Below the pieces are notes generated by a model. It searched no databases and was not told where the DNA came from. It worked only from the letters and a program-made list of their open reading frames with translations. Below are positions 43,761-53,300 of a stretch of 64,000 nucleotides of DNA, in pieces. Source of the DNA: Streptomyces sp. NBC_00443 (GTDB lineage: Bacteria; Actinomycetota; Actinomycetes; Streptomycetales; Streptomycetaceae); NCBI RefSeq assembly GCF_036014175.1, contig NZ_CP107917.1, positions 5,022,001 to 5,086,000 on the forward strand, read 5' to 3'. The stretch's first letter is position 1, and every line of letters begins with the position of its first letter. The position numbers were made by a program, and so were the translations under genes.

Positions 43761-45047
43761 ATGGCTGTGCAGACTGTTGCAAGCACCACCGACTCCACCG
43801 TAGACCTGGGTCCGGCCGCGGCGCTGTCCTGCCGCGAGTGCGGTCACCGGGTACCTCTCGGACCGGTCTTCGCGTGCGAGGAGTGTTTCGGCCCGCTGGA
43901 GATCGCGTACGACTTCTCGGCCTACGACACCGAGGAGCTCCGCAAGCGGATCGAAGCGGGCCCCGCGAACATCTGGCGCTATGCGCCCCTGTTGCCCGTC
44001 CCGGCCGACGTGGCCACCAAGCCGAACATCAACCCCGGCTGGACCAAGCTCGTCCAGGCCGACAACCTCGCGAACGAGCTCGGCGTCGACGCCGGCAAGC
44101 TGTTCGTCAAGGACGACTCCGGCAACCCGACGCACTCCTTCAAGGACCGCGTCGTCGCCCAGGCCATCGAGGCCGCGCGCGCCTTCGACTTCACCACCCT
44201 CTCCTGCTCCTCCACCGGCAACCTCGCCGGTGCGGTGGGTGCCGCCGCCGCCCGCGCCGGCTTCCGGTCCTGCGTGTTCATCCCGCACGACCTGGAGCAG
44301 GGCAAGGTCGTCATGGCCGCGGTCTACGGTGGCGAGCTCGTCGGCATCGAGGGCAACTACGACGACGTGAACCGTTTCTGCTCCGAGCTGATCGGCGACC
44401 CGGCCGGTGAGGGCTGGGGCTTCGTCAACGTCAACCTGCGGCCGTACTACGCCGAGGGCTCCAAGACCCTGGCGTACGAGATCTGCGAGCAGCTCGGCTG
44501 GCAGCTGCCGGACCAGCTGGTCGTGCCGATCGCCTCCGGCTCGCAGCTCACGAAGATCGACAAGGGTCTGCAGGAGCTGATCAAGCTCGGGCTCGTCGAG
44601 GACAAGCCGTACAAGATCTTCGGCGCGCAGGCCGAGGGCTGCTCGCCGGTGTCGACGGCGTTCAAGGCGGGCCACGACGTGGTCCGGCCGCAGAAGCCGA
44701 ACACCATCGCCAAGTCGCTGGCGATCGGCAACCCGGCCGACGGTCCGTACGTCCTGGACATCGCGCGCCGCACGGGCGGCTCCGTGGAGGATGTGACGGA
44801 CGAGCAGGTCGTCGACGCGATCAAGATCCTCGCCCGGACCGAGGGCATCTTCGCGGAGACCGCCGGCGGGGTGACCGTGGGCGTCACGAAGAAGCTGATC
44901 GAGAGCGGTGTGCTGGACCCGAGCCTGACGACTGTCGTGCTCAACACCGGCGACGGGCTGAAGACGTTGGATGCGGTGGCCGGTACTGGGCTGACTGCGA
45001 CGATTCGTCCCAACCTGGACTCGTTCCGCGAGGCCGGACTCGTCTGA
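43761..45047 (+). CDS. thrC: threonine synthase
   Basis: 428 aa PLP enzyme that turns O-phosphohomoserine into threonine. An N-terminal zinc-ribbon-like part (CRECGHRVPLGPVFACEECFG) precedes the fold-II catalytic core with the PLP lysine in PTHSFKDR (about residue 129) and CSSTGNLAGAVGAAAA phosphate loop. This is the plant/actinobacterial-type ThrC. Its leader carries a SAM riboswitch, so high SAM should lower its expression or set the split of phosphohomoserine between methionine and threonine. Confidence 0.95.
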   Translation: MAVQTVASTTDSTVDLGPAAALSCRECGHRVPLGPVFACEECFGPLEIAYDFSAYDTEELRKRIEAGPANIWRYAPLLPVPADVATKPNINPGWTKLVQADNLANELGVDAGKLFVKDDSGNPTHSFKDRVVAQAIEAARAFDFTTLSCSSTGNLAGAVGAAAARAGFRSCVFIPHDLEQGKVVMAAVYGGELVGIEGNYDDVNRFCSELIGDPAGEGWGFVNVNLRPYYAEGSKTLAYEICEQLGWQLPDQLVVPIASGSQLTKIDKGLQELIKLGLVEDKPYKIFGAQAEGCSPVSTAFKAGHDVVRPQKPNTIAKSLAIGNPADGPYVLDIARRTGGSVEDVTDEQVVDAIKILARTEGIFAETAGGVTVGVTKKLIESGVLDPSLTTVVLNTGDGLKTLDAVAGTGLTATIRPNLDSFREAGLV

Positions 45048-45093
45048 GAAGCCTGTCCCACCGAACCTGCACACTGACCGGAGGTCGCACCGT

Positions 45094-45369
45094 ATGAGCG
45101 TCAACGTCCGCATCCCCACCATCCTGCGCACCTACACGGGTGGCCAGGCCGAGGTCGCCGCCGAAGGTGCCAACCTCGGCGAGGTCATCGCCGACCTGGA
45201 GAAGAACCACACCGGGATCGCCGCCCGTGTTCTCGACGACCAGGGCAAGCTGCGCCGGTTCGTCAACGTGTACGTCAATGACGACGACGTCCGTTTCGAG
45301 CAGGGTCTGGAGACCGCGACTCCGGACGGTGCCGGCGTCTCCATCATTCCCGCCGTCGCCGGTGGCTGA
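45094..45369 (+). CDS. MoaD/ThiS-family sulfur carrier protein
   Basis: 91 aa ubiquitin-like protein ending in GG, the residues that would be adenylated and thiocarboxylated. RIPTILRTYTGGQAEVAAEGANLGEVIADLE is the beta-grasp start and SIIPAVAGG the end. It follows thrC by 46 bases in the same orientation, an order kept in actinobacteria where such carriers (CysO-like) can bring sulfur for cysteine or methionine synthesis. The specific pathway here is not shown. Confidence 0.88.
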   Translation: MSVNVRIPTILRTYTGGQAEVAAEGANLGEVIADLEKNHTGIAARVLDDQGKLRRFVNVYVNDDDVRFEQGLETATPDGAGVSIIPAVAGG

Positions 45370-45427
45370 CAGGCTGACCGAATGACCGATCATTACCATC
45401 GGTAACACCGGTGACTAAGAGTTCATC

Positions 45428-45466
45428 GAATTGCCCCCTCCGTGAGAGAAGCGGAGGGGGCAATTC
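45428..45466 (+). terminator. strong terminator after the sulfur carrier gene
   Basis: Perfect 15-bp stem GAATTGCCCCCTCCG with a 9-base loop. The rest of 45370-45819 holds no gene; 45470-45810 is comparatively AT rich with homopolymer runs and is probably the long leader and promoter of the cold-shock gene. Confidence 0.9.
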
Positions 45467-45819
45467 TGTGTGGTTGAGCGAGGTACAGTTGGGGAACGTG
45501 CCGCCGATCCACTGGTCGGCCGCCCTTGATTTCTGCCGCAAGCCCGACAAGAAGTAGCCAAAGTGTGCGGGTTTTTTGCGGCTTTTGTTCCCTATGCCGG
45601 GTCCGACTTGACCTGAAGTCAGTGGAATTGTCCCCACATTCCCGACCGGTCGTGCCCGGATTTCTCGTCCGATTGACCTGTTGCAGACGGCAGTTGGGCA
45701 GATACATTCAGCCGCGGTCGACGCGTTCCGGCGCACGCCCCCGGCCAATGGGGGGTGAGGTCTGACCCGGATCCGCGAAGTGTGGATCTGTGCAAGGGCC
45801 AGTAATAGGGGAGTTAGGC

Positions 45820-46026
45820 ATGGCTCAGGGCACCGTCAAGTGGTTCAACGCGGAGAAGGGGTTCGGCTTCATCGCGGTCGACGGTGGTGCGGATGTTTTC
45901 GTCCACTACAGCGCGATCCAGATGGACGGTTACCGCACCCTGGAGGAAGGCCAGCGGGTCGATTTCGAGATCTCGCAGGGCCAGAAGGGGCCGCAGGCGG
46001 ACATGGTCCGTCTGGCCACCGGCTGA
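45820..46026 (+). CDS. CspA-family cold-shock protein
   Basis: 68 aa single cold-shock domain with both RNA-binding motifs, KGFGFI and DVFVHY. MAQGTVKWFNAEKGFGFIAVDGG is the standard start; ATG follows GGGGAGTTAGGC. It acts as an RNA chaperone. This position (after thrC-moaD, before groEL) matches scoF-like cold-shock genes of streptomycetes from memory. A long 5' leader is expected and may regulate it. Confidence 0.95.
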   Translation: MAQGTVKWFNAEKGFGFIAVDGGADVFVHYSAIQMDGYRTLEEGQRVDFEISQGQKGPQADMVRLATG

Positions 46027-46061
46027 AGCACGCGTCGACTAACAGCAGCGACGTTCTTCTT

Positions 46062-46097
46062 CGAAGGGCTCGCACCTCCCGGGGTGCGGGCCCTTCG
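46062..46097 (+). terminator. terminator of the cold-shock gene
   Basis: 15-base arms CGAAGGGCTCGCACC and GGTGCGGGCCCTTCG with one mismatch and a 6-base loop, 36 bases after the stop. Confidence 0.85.
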
Positions 46098-46216
46098 CCA
46101 TGCCCGGGGGTCCGCGCGGGTCCCGTCCGGGGCCGCCCCCGACCCCGCCCGTCCCTGCGCGCGCACCGCACAGCGTGCCGCCCGATACCCGAGAGGCGCT
46201 TGCACTCGCCTACCCC

Positions 46217-46261
46217 GAGTGCTAATCATTGGCGTTAGCACTCTGAAGGTGAGAGTGACAA
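46217..46261. promoter_or_regulatory. CIRCE element with an extra half site before groEL
   Basis: TTAGCACTC (46235-46243), nine bases, then GAGTGACAA is a CIRCE operator for the heat-shock repressor HrcA (7 of 9 in the right arm). A perfect third arm GAGTGCTAA (46217-46225) stands nine bases to the left, so the left pair is an inside-out palindrome. It lies about 130 bases before groEL. Confidence 0.85.
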
Positions 46262-46388
46262 AGAAGGACCGGGTCGGTGAGGCCCGCAGGCCGGGTGGGG
46301 CAAGGAACCACAAGGCATGTGAGCCGTCCGTCGCGGGCGCGGGCGCGGTCCGAAGGAATCACCCCCAGTCCTGGAGGGACCACTTCAC

Positions 46389-48011
<1,623 letters not shown>

Positions 48012-48053
48012 TCGGCCTCGGGGGCTTGGCCTCCGGTTGATCAACGTCCTTAG

Positions 48054-48097
48054 CCGAGGGCGGTACTTCCTGTTGCGACAGGGGGTGCCGCCCTCGG
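48054..48097 (+). terminator. terminator of groEL
   Basis: 10-bp outer stem CCGAGGGCGG / CCGCCCTCGG with a long inner part that can extend to GTAC/GTGC. The rest of 48012-48293 holds only the repeat at 48124-48152. Confidence 0.75.
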
Positions 48098-48123
48098 GTG
48101 TTTGGCGGGTGCGGGTGCGTTGG

Positions 48124-48152
48124 GGCTGGTCGCGCAGTTCCCCGCGCCCCTG
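48124..48152. repeat. dispersed 29-base repeat, intergenic copy
   Basis: Identical to 37180-37208 inside nagA, same orientation. Blocks of this type (GGCTGGTCGCGCAGTTCC...) are frequent between Streptomyces genes. Confidence 0.8.
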
Positions 48153-48293
48153 AGGTGCGGGGCGCACCCGCACGCAAAAAGAACCCCTCCTCGGGAATGT
48201 GCGGCCTCGCGTGACCGGTTGCTTAAGGTAGTGCAACAATGCGCGTGCACATACTGACCGGTTTTACGACCCCGCTTCCAAGGAGCCCCCCAC

Positions 48294-49421
48294 GTGACCG
48301 TCACCCAGCCCACCGCCTCCCGTGCGGCCCAGATCCTGTCCCGGCCGACCGTGATCAACGGTCTGACCGTTCCCAACCGCATCGCGATGGCGCCGATGAC
48401 GCGGATGTTCTCCCCGGGCGGCGTGCCCGGCGGGGACGTCGTGTCGTACTACTCGCGCCGCGCCGCCGCGGGCGTCGGCCTGATCGTCACCGAGGGCACG
48501 TACGTCGGGCACGACTCGGCCGGACAGAGCGACAGGGTGCCGCGTTTCCACGGTACGGAGCAGCTGGCGGGGTGGGCGAAGGTCGCCGAGGCCGTGCATG
48601 AGGCGGGCGGCACGATCGTGCCGCAGCTGTGGCACATCGGCATGGTGCGCAAGCAGGGCCAGCCGCCCTTCGCCGAGGCCCCCGCCGTCGGCCCCTCGGG
48701 TCTGCGCATCGGCGCCGACGAGGCCACCGGCAGGGCGATGACCCGGAAGGACCTGGACGATGTGATCGGCGCCTTCGCCGAGGCCGCCGCGGACGCCGAG
48801 CGCATCGGCTTCGACGGCGTGGAGATCCACGGAGCCCACGGCTACCTGGTCGACCAGTTCCTGTGGTCGGGCACCAACCGCCGCACGGACGCCTATGGCG
48901 GCGACCCCGTCGCCCGTACGCAGTTCGGGGCGGAGATCGTGGCCGCCGTACGCGAGAAGGTCTCCGCGGACTTCCCGGTCATCTTCCGCTACTCGCAGTG
49001 GAAGCAGGAAGCCTACGACGCCCGGCTCGCCGAGACCCCCGAGGAGCTGGAGGCCATCCTCACCCCGCTCGCCGCGGCCGGCGTCGACGCCTTCCACGCC
49101 TCCACCCGCCGCTACTGGGTCCCGGAGTTCGACGGCTCGGACCTCAACCTCGCCGGCTGGACGAAGAAGCTCACCGGCAGGCCGGTCATCACGGTCGGCT
49201 CGGTCGGACTGAACGGCGACTTCATCAACGCCTTCGCCGGTGAGGGATCCGAGCTCAAGGGCATCGACGACCTCCTGGACCGCCTGGAGCGCGACGAGTT
49301 CGACATGGTGGCCGTCGGCCGCGCCCTGCTTCAGGACCCGCAGTGGGCGGCGAAGGTCCTGGCGGACCGCGTCGACGAGCTGAAGCCGTACGACGCGGCG
49401 TCGCTGAAGACGCTGTCCTGA
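48294..49421 (+). CDS. old yellow enzyme-family NADH:flavin oxidoreductase
   Basis: 375 aa FMN TIM barrel. NRIAMAPMTRMFSPGG is the FMN/substrate start, VEIHGAHGYLVDQFLW carries the paired His residues that bind the substrate carbonyl, and ITVGSVGL is the phosphate-binding end. It reduces activated C=C bonds of enones or nitro groups, using NAD(P)H. GTG start at 48294 follows AGGAG. It is the last plus-strand gene before the biosynthetic cluster and converges with it; a bidirectional terminator separates the two. Confidence 0.92.
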   Translation: MTVTQPTASRAAQILSRPTVINGLTVPNRIAMAPMTRMFSPGGVPGGDVVSYYSRRAAAGVGLIVTEGTYVGHDSAGQSDRVPRFHGTEQLAGWAKVAEAVHEAGGTIVPQLWHIGMVRKQGQPPFAEAPAVGPSGLRIGADEATGRAMTRKDLDDVIGAFAEAAADAERIGFDGVEIHGAHGYLVDQFLWSGTNRRTDAYGGDPVARTQFGAEIVAAVREKVSADFPVIFRYSQWKQEAYDARLAETPEELEAILTPLAAAGVDAFHASTRRYWVPEFDGSDLNLAGWTKKLTGRPVITVGSVGLNGDFINAFAGEGSELKGIDDLLDRLERDEFDMVAVGRALLQDPQWAAKVLADRVDELKPYDAASLKTLS

Positions 49422-49440
49422 ACCCCAACTCTCCACTGTC

Positions 49441-49473
49441 GTCCGAGAGATGCGCATACGGCATCTCTCGGAC
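49441..49473. terminator. bidirectional terminator between the OYE gene and the biosynthetic operon
   Basis: Perfect 13-bp stem GTCCGAGAGATGC with a 7-base loop, lying between two converging stop codons (49421 and 49489). Confidence 0.88.
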
Positions 49474-49488
49474 ACTCGGGGCGCCGAG

Positions 49489-49785
49489 CTACTGCGCGCT
49501 GCTCACCGGGCTGCTCGGGTGCACCTCGCGTTCGATGCGCGGCATGATCTCCTGGACGTAGATCTTCTGGATGGCGTCGCCTGAGTCGTGAGCCTCCCAG
49601 TGGGCGCGGCTCGCCCAGCGCTCGACGAGGACGAAGCGGCCCGGGTCGTCCTGCGACTGGTACGCCTCCCAGCTGACGCAGCCGTCCTCGGTGAGACACA
49701 GGGGTCGCATCCGGGCCAGGGCATCGGCCACCGGCGCGATGTCGCCGGATTCGGGGACCCGGACGATGACGATGAGGTCGAACAT
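49489..49785 (-). CDS. antibiotic-biosynthesis-monooxygenase (ABM) domain protein
   Basis: 98 aa single ABM domain: FDLIVIVRVPESGDIAPVADALARM, EDGCVSWEAYQSQDDPGRFVLVERWASRAHWEAHDSGDAI. This ferredoxin-like fold includes cofactor-free oxygenases of tailoring pathways and general quinol monooxygenases. It is the last gene of the 13-gene operon; its ATG shares a base with the stop of the epimerase gene. Function in the pathway is unknown; it may oxidise or just bind the product. Confidence 0.82.
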   Translation of the reverse strand: MFDLIVIVRVPESGDIAPVADALARMRPLCLTEDGCVSWEAYQSQDDPGRFVLVERWASRAHWEAHDSGDAIQKIYVQEIMPRIEREVHPSSPVSSAQ

Positions 49786-50753
49786 CACTGCTCCTCGGAG
49801 TGGGGGAAGTCGGCCCGGTCGGCCATGGCGGCACGGGCAACGGTGGGAAGCCACTGGGCGATCGGGGTGAAGCGGAAGCCGAGGGCCGTCGCCCGGTCGC
49901 TCGCCATGCCGAAGTCGGACGGGCAGGAGAACGGGGACAGGTCGGGATCGCCCGCGGGATCCTCCTTCTCGATCACGTCGGCCGTGAGTCCGGTGGCGCT
50001 CTCCACCGCGGCGCAGACGTCATAGACATCGGCGGTGTCCGGAGAGGCGACGTTGACCGCTCCGGTGGCGTCGGACAGGGCAGCCCAGGCGAGGAAGCCG
50101 GCGGCCTCCTCGGCCCGTACCAGTGACGTCCGACCGGGCGCCGTGTGGGCGACGACGGGCTGCCCGGCGCTGATGCGGTCGAGATGGAACCGCAGCCGGC
50201 CGGTGAAGTCGCCCTCCGCGGCCAGCACATGGGCGACCCGGGCCAGCAGCACCGGCACCTTCGCGCGGCAGGTCAGCGCGGTTTCGGCCTGGCGCTTTCC
50301 CTCGCCGTAGTGGATGTCCAGGTAGCCGGGCGTGTACCAGGGCAGGGTGGTGTCGAAGTCGTAGTCCGCCGGGTCGAGTTCCGCTTCGCGGGCTCGGGCA
50401 CTGAACGGCGGGGCCTGGAACCGCCACCGGAAGGTGTCCCTGTTGTACACCTCGATGGTGCTGGTCATCACGATCTTCCCGGCCCGTTCTCCGAATGCCT
50501 CGCACGCCTCCACGGCGGCGTTCGGCGTGTAGCACATCTGATGCACCACCGCGTCGAACCGTTCCCCCGCCACCGCGGCGGTCAGCTCTCCGAGGACGTT
50601 GACGTCGGCGCGCAGCCGCCGCACCGAGTCGCCGAACGGGTCGGGGGTCTGGCCGCGGTTGACGAGGGTGACCCGGTGCCCGTCGTCCAGCAGCTGTTGC
50701 ACCAGCATCTTGCCGAAGTACCGGGTCCCCCCGATGACGCAGATGTCAGACAT
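49785..50753 (-). CDS. NAD-dependent epimerase/dehydratase (extended SDR)
   Basis: 322 aa. The nucleotide motif ICVIGGTRYFGKMLVQQLLDDGH (a GGTRxxG variant as in isoflavone-reductase/atypical SDR forms), a STIEVYNRD segment and YGEGKRQAE with the YxxxK pair support an active extended SDR. It might epimerise or reduce a hydroxyl or keto group of the amino-acid product. It starts inside the end of the MFS gene (8-base overlap), so it belongs to the operon. Confidence 0.85.
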   Translation of the reverse strand: MSDICVIGGTRYFGKMLVQQLLDDGHRVTLVNRGQTPDPFGDSVRRLRADVNVLGELTAAVAGERFDAVVHQMCYTPNAAVEACEAFGERAGKIVMTSTIEVYNRDTFRWRFQAPPFSARAREAELDPADYDFDTTLPWYTPGYLDIHYGEGKRQAETALTCRAKVPVLLARVAHVLAAEGDFTGRLRFHLDRISAGQPVVAHTAPGRTSLVRAEEAAGFLAWAALSDATGAVNVASPDTADVYDVCAAVESATGLTADVIEKEDPAGDPDLSPFSCPSDFGMASDRATALGFRFTPIAQWLPTVARAAMADRADFPHSEEQ

Positions 50754-51990
50754 TCTCCCTCACCTTTTCCTCGTTCTCCGTGCCTTCTGTGTCCTCGGCC
50801 CGCCGAGTCCCGTCCGCCGCACCGGAGTTCCGGCCGCTCAGGCAGACGAGTGCACAGCCCGCCGCCAGCAGGGCCGCGACGTACCAGTTGCCACCCGCCA
50901 CATCGAGGGAGCGTGACAGGTCGAACAGGATCCCCGCGGCCAGGGAGCCGGCCATGTTCCCCGCGCTGCGGAAGAAGTGCATCGCGCCCATGGCCCTGGC
51001 CAGCCGGTCCTCGGGAACCCTGCGGGCGATCCAGAGGTCGAACGACGGCACGAAGAGGATCTCTCCGAGCACAACGGTCAGACAGCCGACCACCACCCAG
51101 GGCGCGGTGCGACCGGCCCCGAAGGCGACGAACGCGATGGTCATGCCGGCCAGGCCGACGGCCATGACCGCCCCCGGGCTGAAGCGCTTGTCGAACAGCT
51201 TGAACAGCGGGTACTGGAGCACCAGGATGCTCAGACCCGTGATCCAGAACGGTGCGGAGGGGGCCCACCCCGGCACATACTCCGCCATGTGCAGCGGGAC
51301 ACCGACCACAAAACCCAGGGACAGGAACCAGAACGCGGCGGACAGCAGGAAGTAGCGTGTGGCGCCGCGCACTTCGATGCCCTTGAACGCCGCCAGGCTG
51401 AACAGCGGGACACGGCTGCTGCCGGCCGTCGCACTCTCGAAGCCGTCCCGGGGAATCAGTGCCGAGGCGATCAGACAGAAGCCGATGAAGAAGGCGAACA
51501 CCACCGAGAACAGGGTCCGCAGCTCCACGTCGGCCAGTACGGCGCCCAGCAAAGCGCCACCGAAAAGGCCGACCTGCCCCGCCATCTGGAACGCGGAGAA
51601 CGCCTTGGGCCGTTCGTCCTCGGGAAAGGAGACCAGCACGTTCTTCAGCCCCGGGAAGGAGACTCCCGAGCCGAAGCCGATGAAGAACGCCAGCGCGCTG
51701 TATGCGAGCACGCCATCGGTGAACCCCATGAGCCCGAGCGCCACAGCTTCCAGCGCGGTACCGAGAAACACGCCCCCGCGGACACCGGAGCGGGCCGCGA
51801 TCCCTTCGTAGCAGAAGGTGGCGAGCAGCCGGCCGACGTACGTCATACACATGACCACGCCCGCCCAGAAGCCGCTGTCGGTCCCGCCGAGGGTGGCGAC
51901 GAGCACGGGGAACCAGATGTAACTCCCCACGTTCGCCAGGAGGATGCCCCCGGTCACGCCGACGAGTGCGCGTTTGCGTTCCTTGATCAA
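50746..51990 (-). CDS. major facilitator superfamily exporter
   Basis: 414 aa with about 12 hydrophobic helices (for example GGILLANVGSYIWFPVLVATL, FFIGFGSGVSFPGLKNVLVSF, VVVGCLTVVLGEILFVPSF). The start is a TTG at 51990 with a perfect AGGAGGA ribosome site and a TTGA overlap with the amidohydrolase stop. Transport of the cluster product and self-protection are likely, by position; the substrate is unknown. Confidence 0.85.
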   Translation of the reverse strand: MIKERKRALVGVTGGILLANVGSYIWFPVLVATLGGTDSGFWAGVVMCMTYVGRLLATFCYEGIAARSGVRGGVFLGTALEAVALGLMGFTDGVLAYSALAFFIGFGSGVSFPGLKNVLVSFPEDERPKAFSAFQMAGQVGLFGGALLGAVLADVELRTLFSVVFAFFIGFCLIASALIPRDGFESATAGSSRVPLFSLAAFKGIEVRGATRYFLLSAAFWFLSLGFVVGVPLHMAEYVPGWAPSAPFWITGLSILVLQYPLFKLFDKRFSPGAVMAVGLAGMTIAFVAFGAGRTAPWVVVGCLTVVLGEILFVPSFDLWIARRVPEDRLARAMGAMHFFRSAGNMAGSLAAGILFDLSRSLDVAGGNWYVAALLAAGCALVCLSGRNSGAADGTRRAEDTEGTENEEKVRENV

Positions 51991-53300
51991 AGCTCCTCCT
52001 TCCGGTCCGTCCCGGCGGCGCGCAGCTCGGCGATGGTGCGCGCGACGGCCTGCCGGTCGATCGGCACGCCCCGGACGACGGTCCGCAACGGAAGGGCGGA
52101 CAGTGGCCGCCCCGGAGCATGCAGGTTGTAGGTGGCGGACTCGCCGACGCTCAGCGGATGGCTGTCCCGGGTGTCGCCGCTCAGTTCGCCGAAGTAGCGG
52201 CGGCCCCCGACCGTCGCCTGGTGCCGCAGCCGCTCTTCGAGCGAGGCGTCGTCGCCGCGCAGCAGGTCGAGTTCGCTCAGGAAGGAGTAGCCGTGGTACG
52301 CACCCGTGTTGCCCGAGTCGGTACCGATCAGCAACTTGCCCTCGCGCAGGGTGGCCAGGGCGTTGCGGCGCATGTCGGCCAGCGCTGCCGTGCGGGTCTC
52401 CTGGCAGCCGAACTCGATGCCGTACGGCTTCTCGATGGCCTGGGCGAACTCCAGGTTGCGGATGTCCTGGGTCTCGGCGAAGCCCTCGCGCCCGTACTCG
52501 GCCCGGAATTCGTCCCCCGTCATGATCATGGGGCGCAGGCCGGCCAGGGTGGAGACGAAGCGGGCACCCTCGAACTCCTTCCAGTCGGCGGCGTCGAGCG
52601 TCCGGTCGCGGACGCTGTGGGCGAAGAGGTGGAAGCCGCACTCGTAGGCCCAGCGGGTCTCCTGGAGGGTGTTGCAGTCGATGACCGCGGTGATGCCTCG
52701 CTCGGCGGCGATCCGGGCGGACAACTCGAGCACCCGGCGGGACAGCCGGGAGAACTTCACCGGGCTGTCCGGCTGTTCGGTGCCGTCCGTGAACATCACC
52801 TTGAGGAAGGTGCCGCCGCGTTCGACATTGGAACGTATCGCGTGTTCCAGGTCGGTCTCGGTGGCGATCATGTGCACCGGGGCCGGGAACTCGACACCGT
52901 GGCCGGTGAGGCCGGCGGCGTTCGTCATCGCGGTGACCGCGTAGCCGCAGTGGACGATCTCGGGGTACGGCACGGTCGAGGCCTCGCGGCCGGCCGCCCA
53001 GGCGTCGGCCACCAGCGGGAAGCCGAACATGTCCACCACATGGGTGACGCCGTGGTAGACGTACTGCAGCGCGACGATCCGCGGGTCGTCGGCCGTGTCG
53101 TCCCAGTTGGCGGGCAGCGAGACATGGGCATGAGTCTCGGTGTAGCCGGGCCACAGCTCCGTCTCGCCGTCGCGGCGGACGCCCGAGGGCTCGATGCGGG
53201 TGAAGACGCCGTCCTCGACGGTGACGTCGTACACGGCCCCGCCGTCGAGGGAGGGGATCGCCACCCCATGCAGTTCCTGACGCCGCGCATCCGCGGTCAT
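51987..53300 (-). CDS. amidohydrolase-superfamily enzyme
   Basis: 437 aa. The metal pair is HAH in ETHAHVSLP (residues 57-59), TDG and HSVRD segments lie mid-barrel, and the conserved Asp is in LIGTDSGNTGA. This TIM-barrel group (imidazolonepropionase/prolidase-like) hydrolyses amide or ring C-N bonds. It is the partner of the ATP-grasp ligase just upstream (ATGA overlap), so it may cut a protecting amide or trim the peptide, or close and open a ring. Specific substrate not readable. Confidence 0.8.
   Translation of the reverse strand: MTADARRQELHGVAIPSLDGGAVYDVTVEDGVFTRIEPSGVRRDGETELWPGYTETHAHVSLPANWDDTADDPRIVALQYVYHGVTHVVDMFGFPLVADAWAAGREASTVPYPEIVHCGYAVTAMTNAAGLTGHGVEFPAPVHMIATETDLEHAIRSNVERGGTFLKVMFTDGTEQPDSPVKFSRLSRRVLELSARIAAERGITAVIDCNTLQETRWAYECGFHLFAHSVRDRTLDAADWKEFEGARFVSTLAGLRPMIMTGDEFRAEYGREGFAETQDIRNLEFAQAIEKPYGIEFGCQETRTAALADMRRNALATLREGKLLIGTDSGNTGAYHGYSFLSELDLLRGDDASLEERLRHQATVGGRRYFGELSGDTRDSHPLSVGESATYNLHAPGRPLSALPLRTVVRGVPIDRQAVARTIAELRAAGTDRKEEL

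Noticed and set aside
45344..45748. Minus-strand gene between the sulfur carrier and cold-shock genes
   Set aside because: The frame crosses a strong terminator hairpin and has no domain or coding-like bias; more likely leader and promoter.
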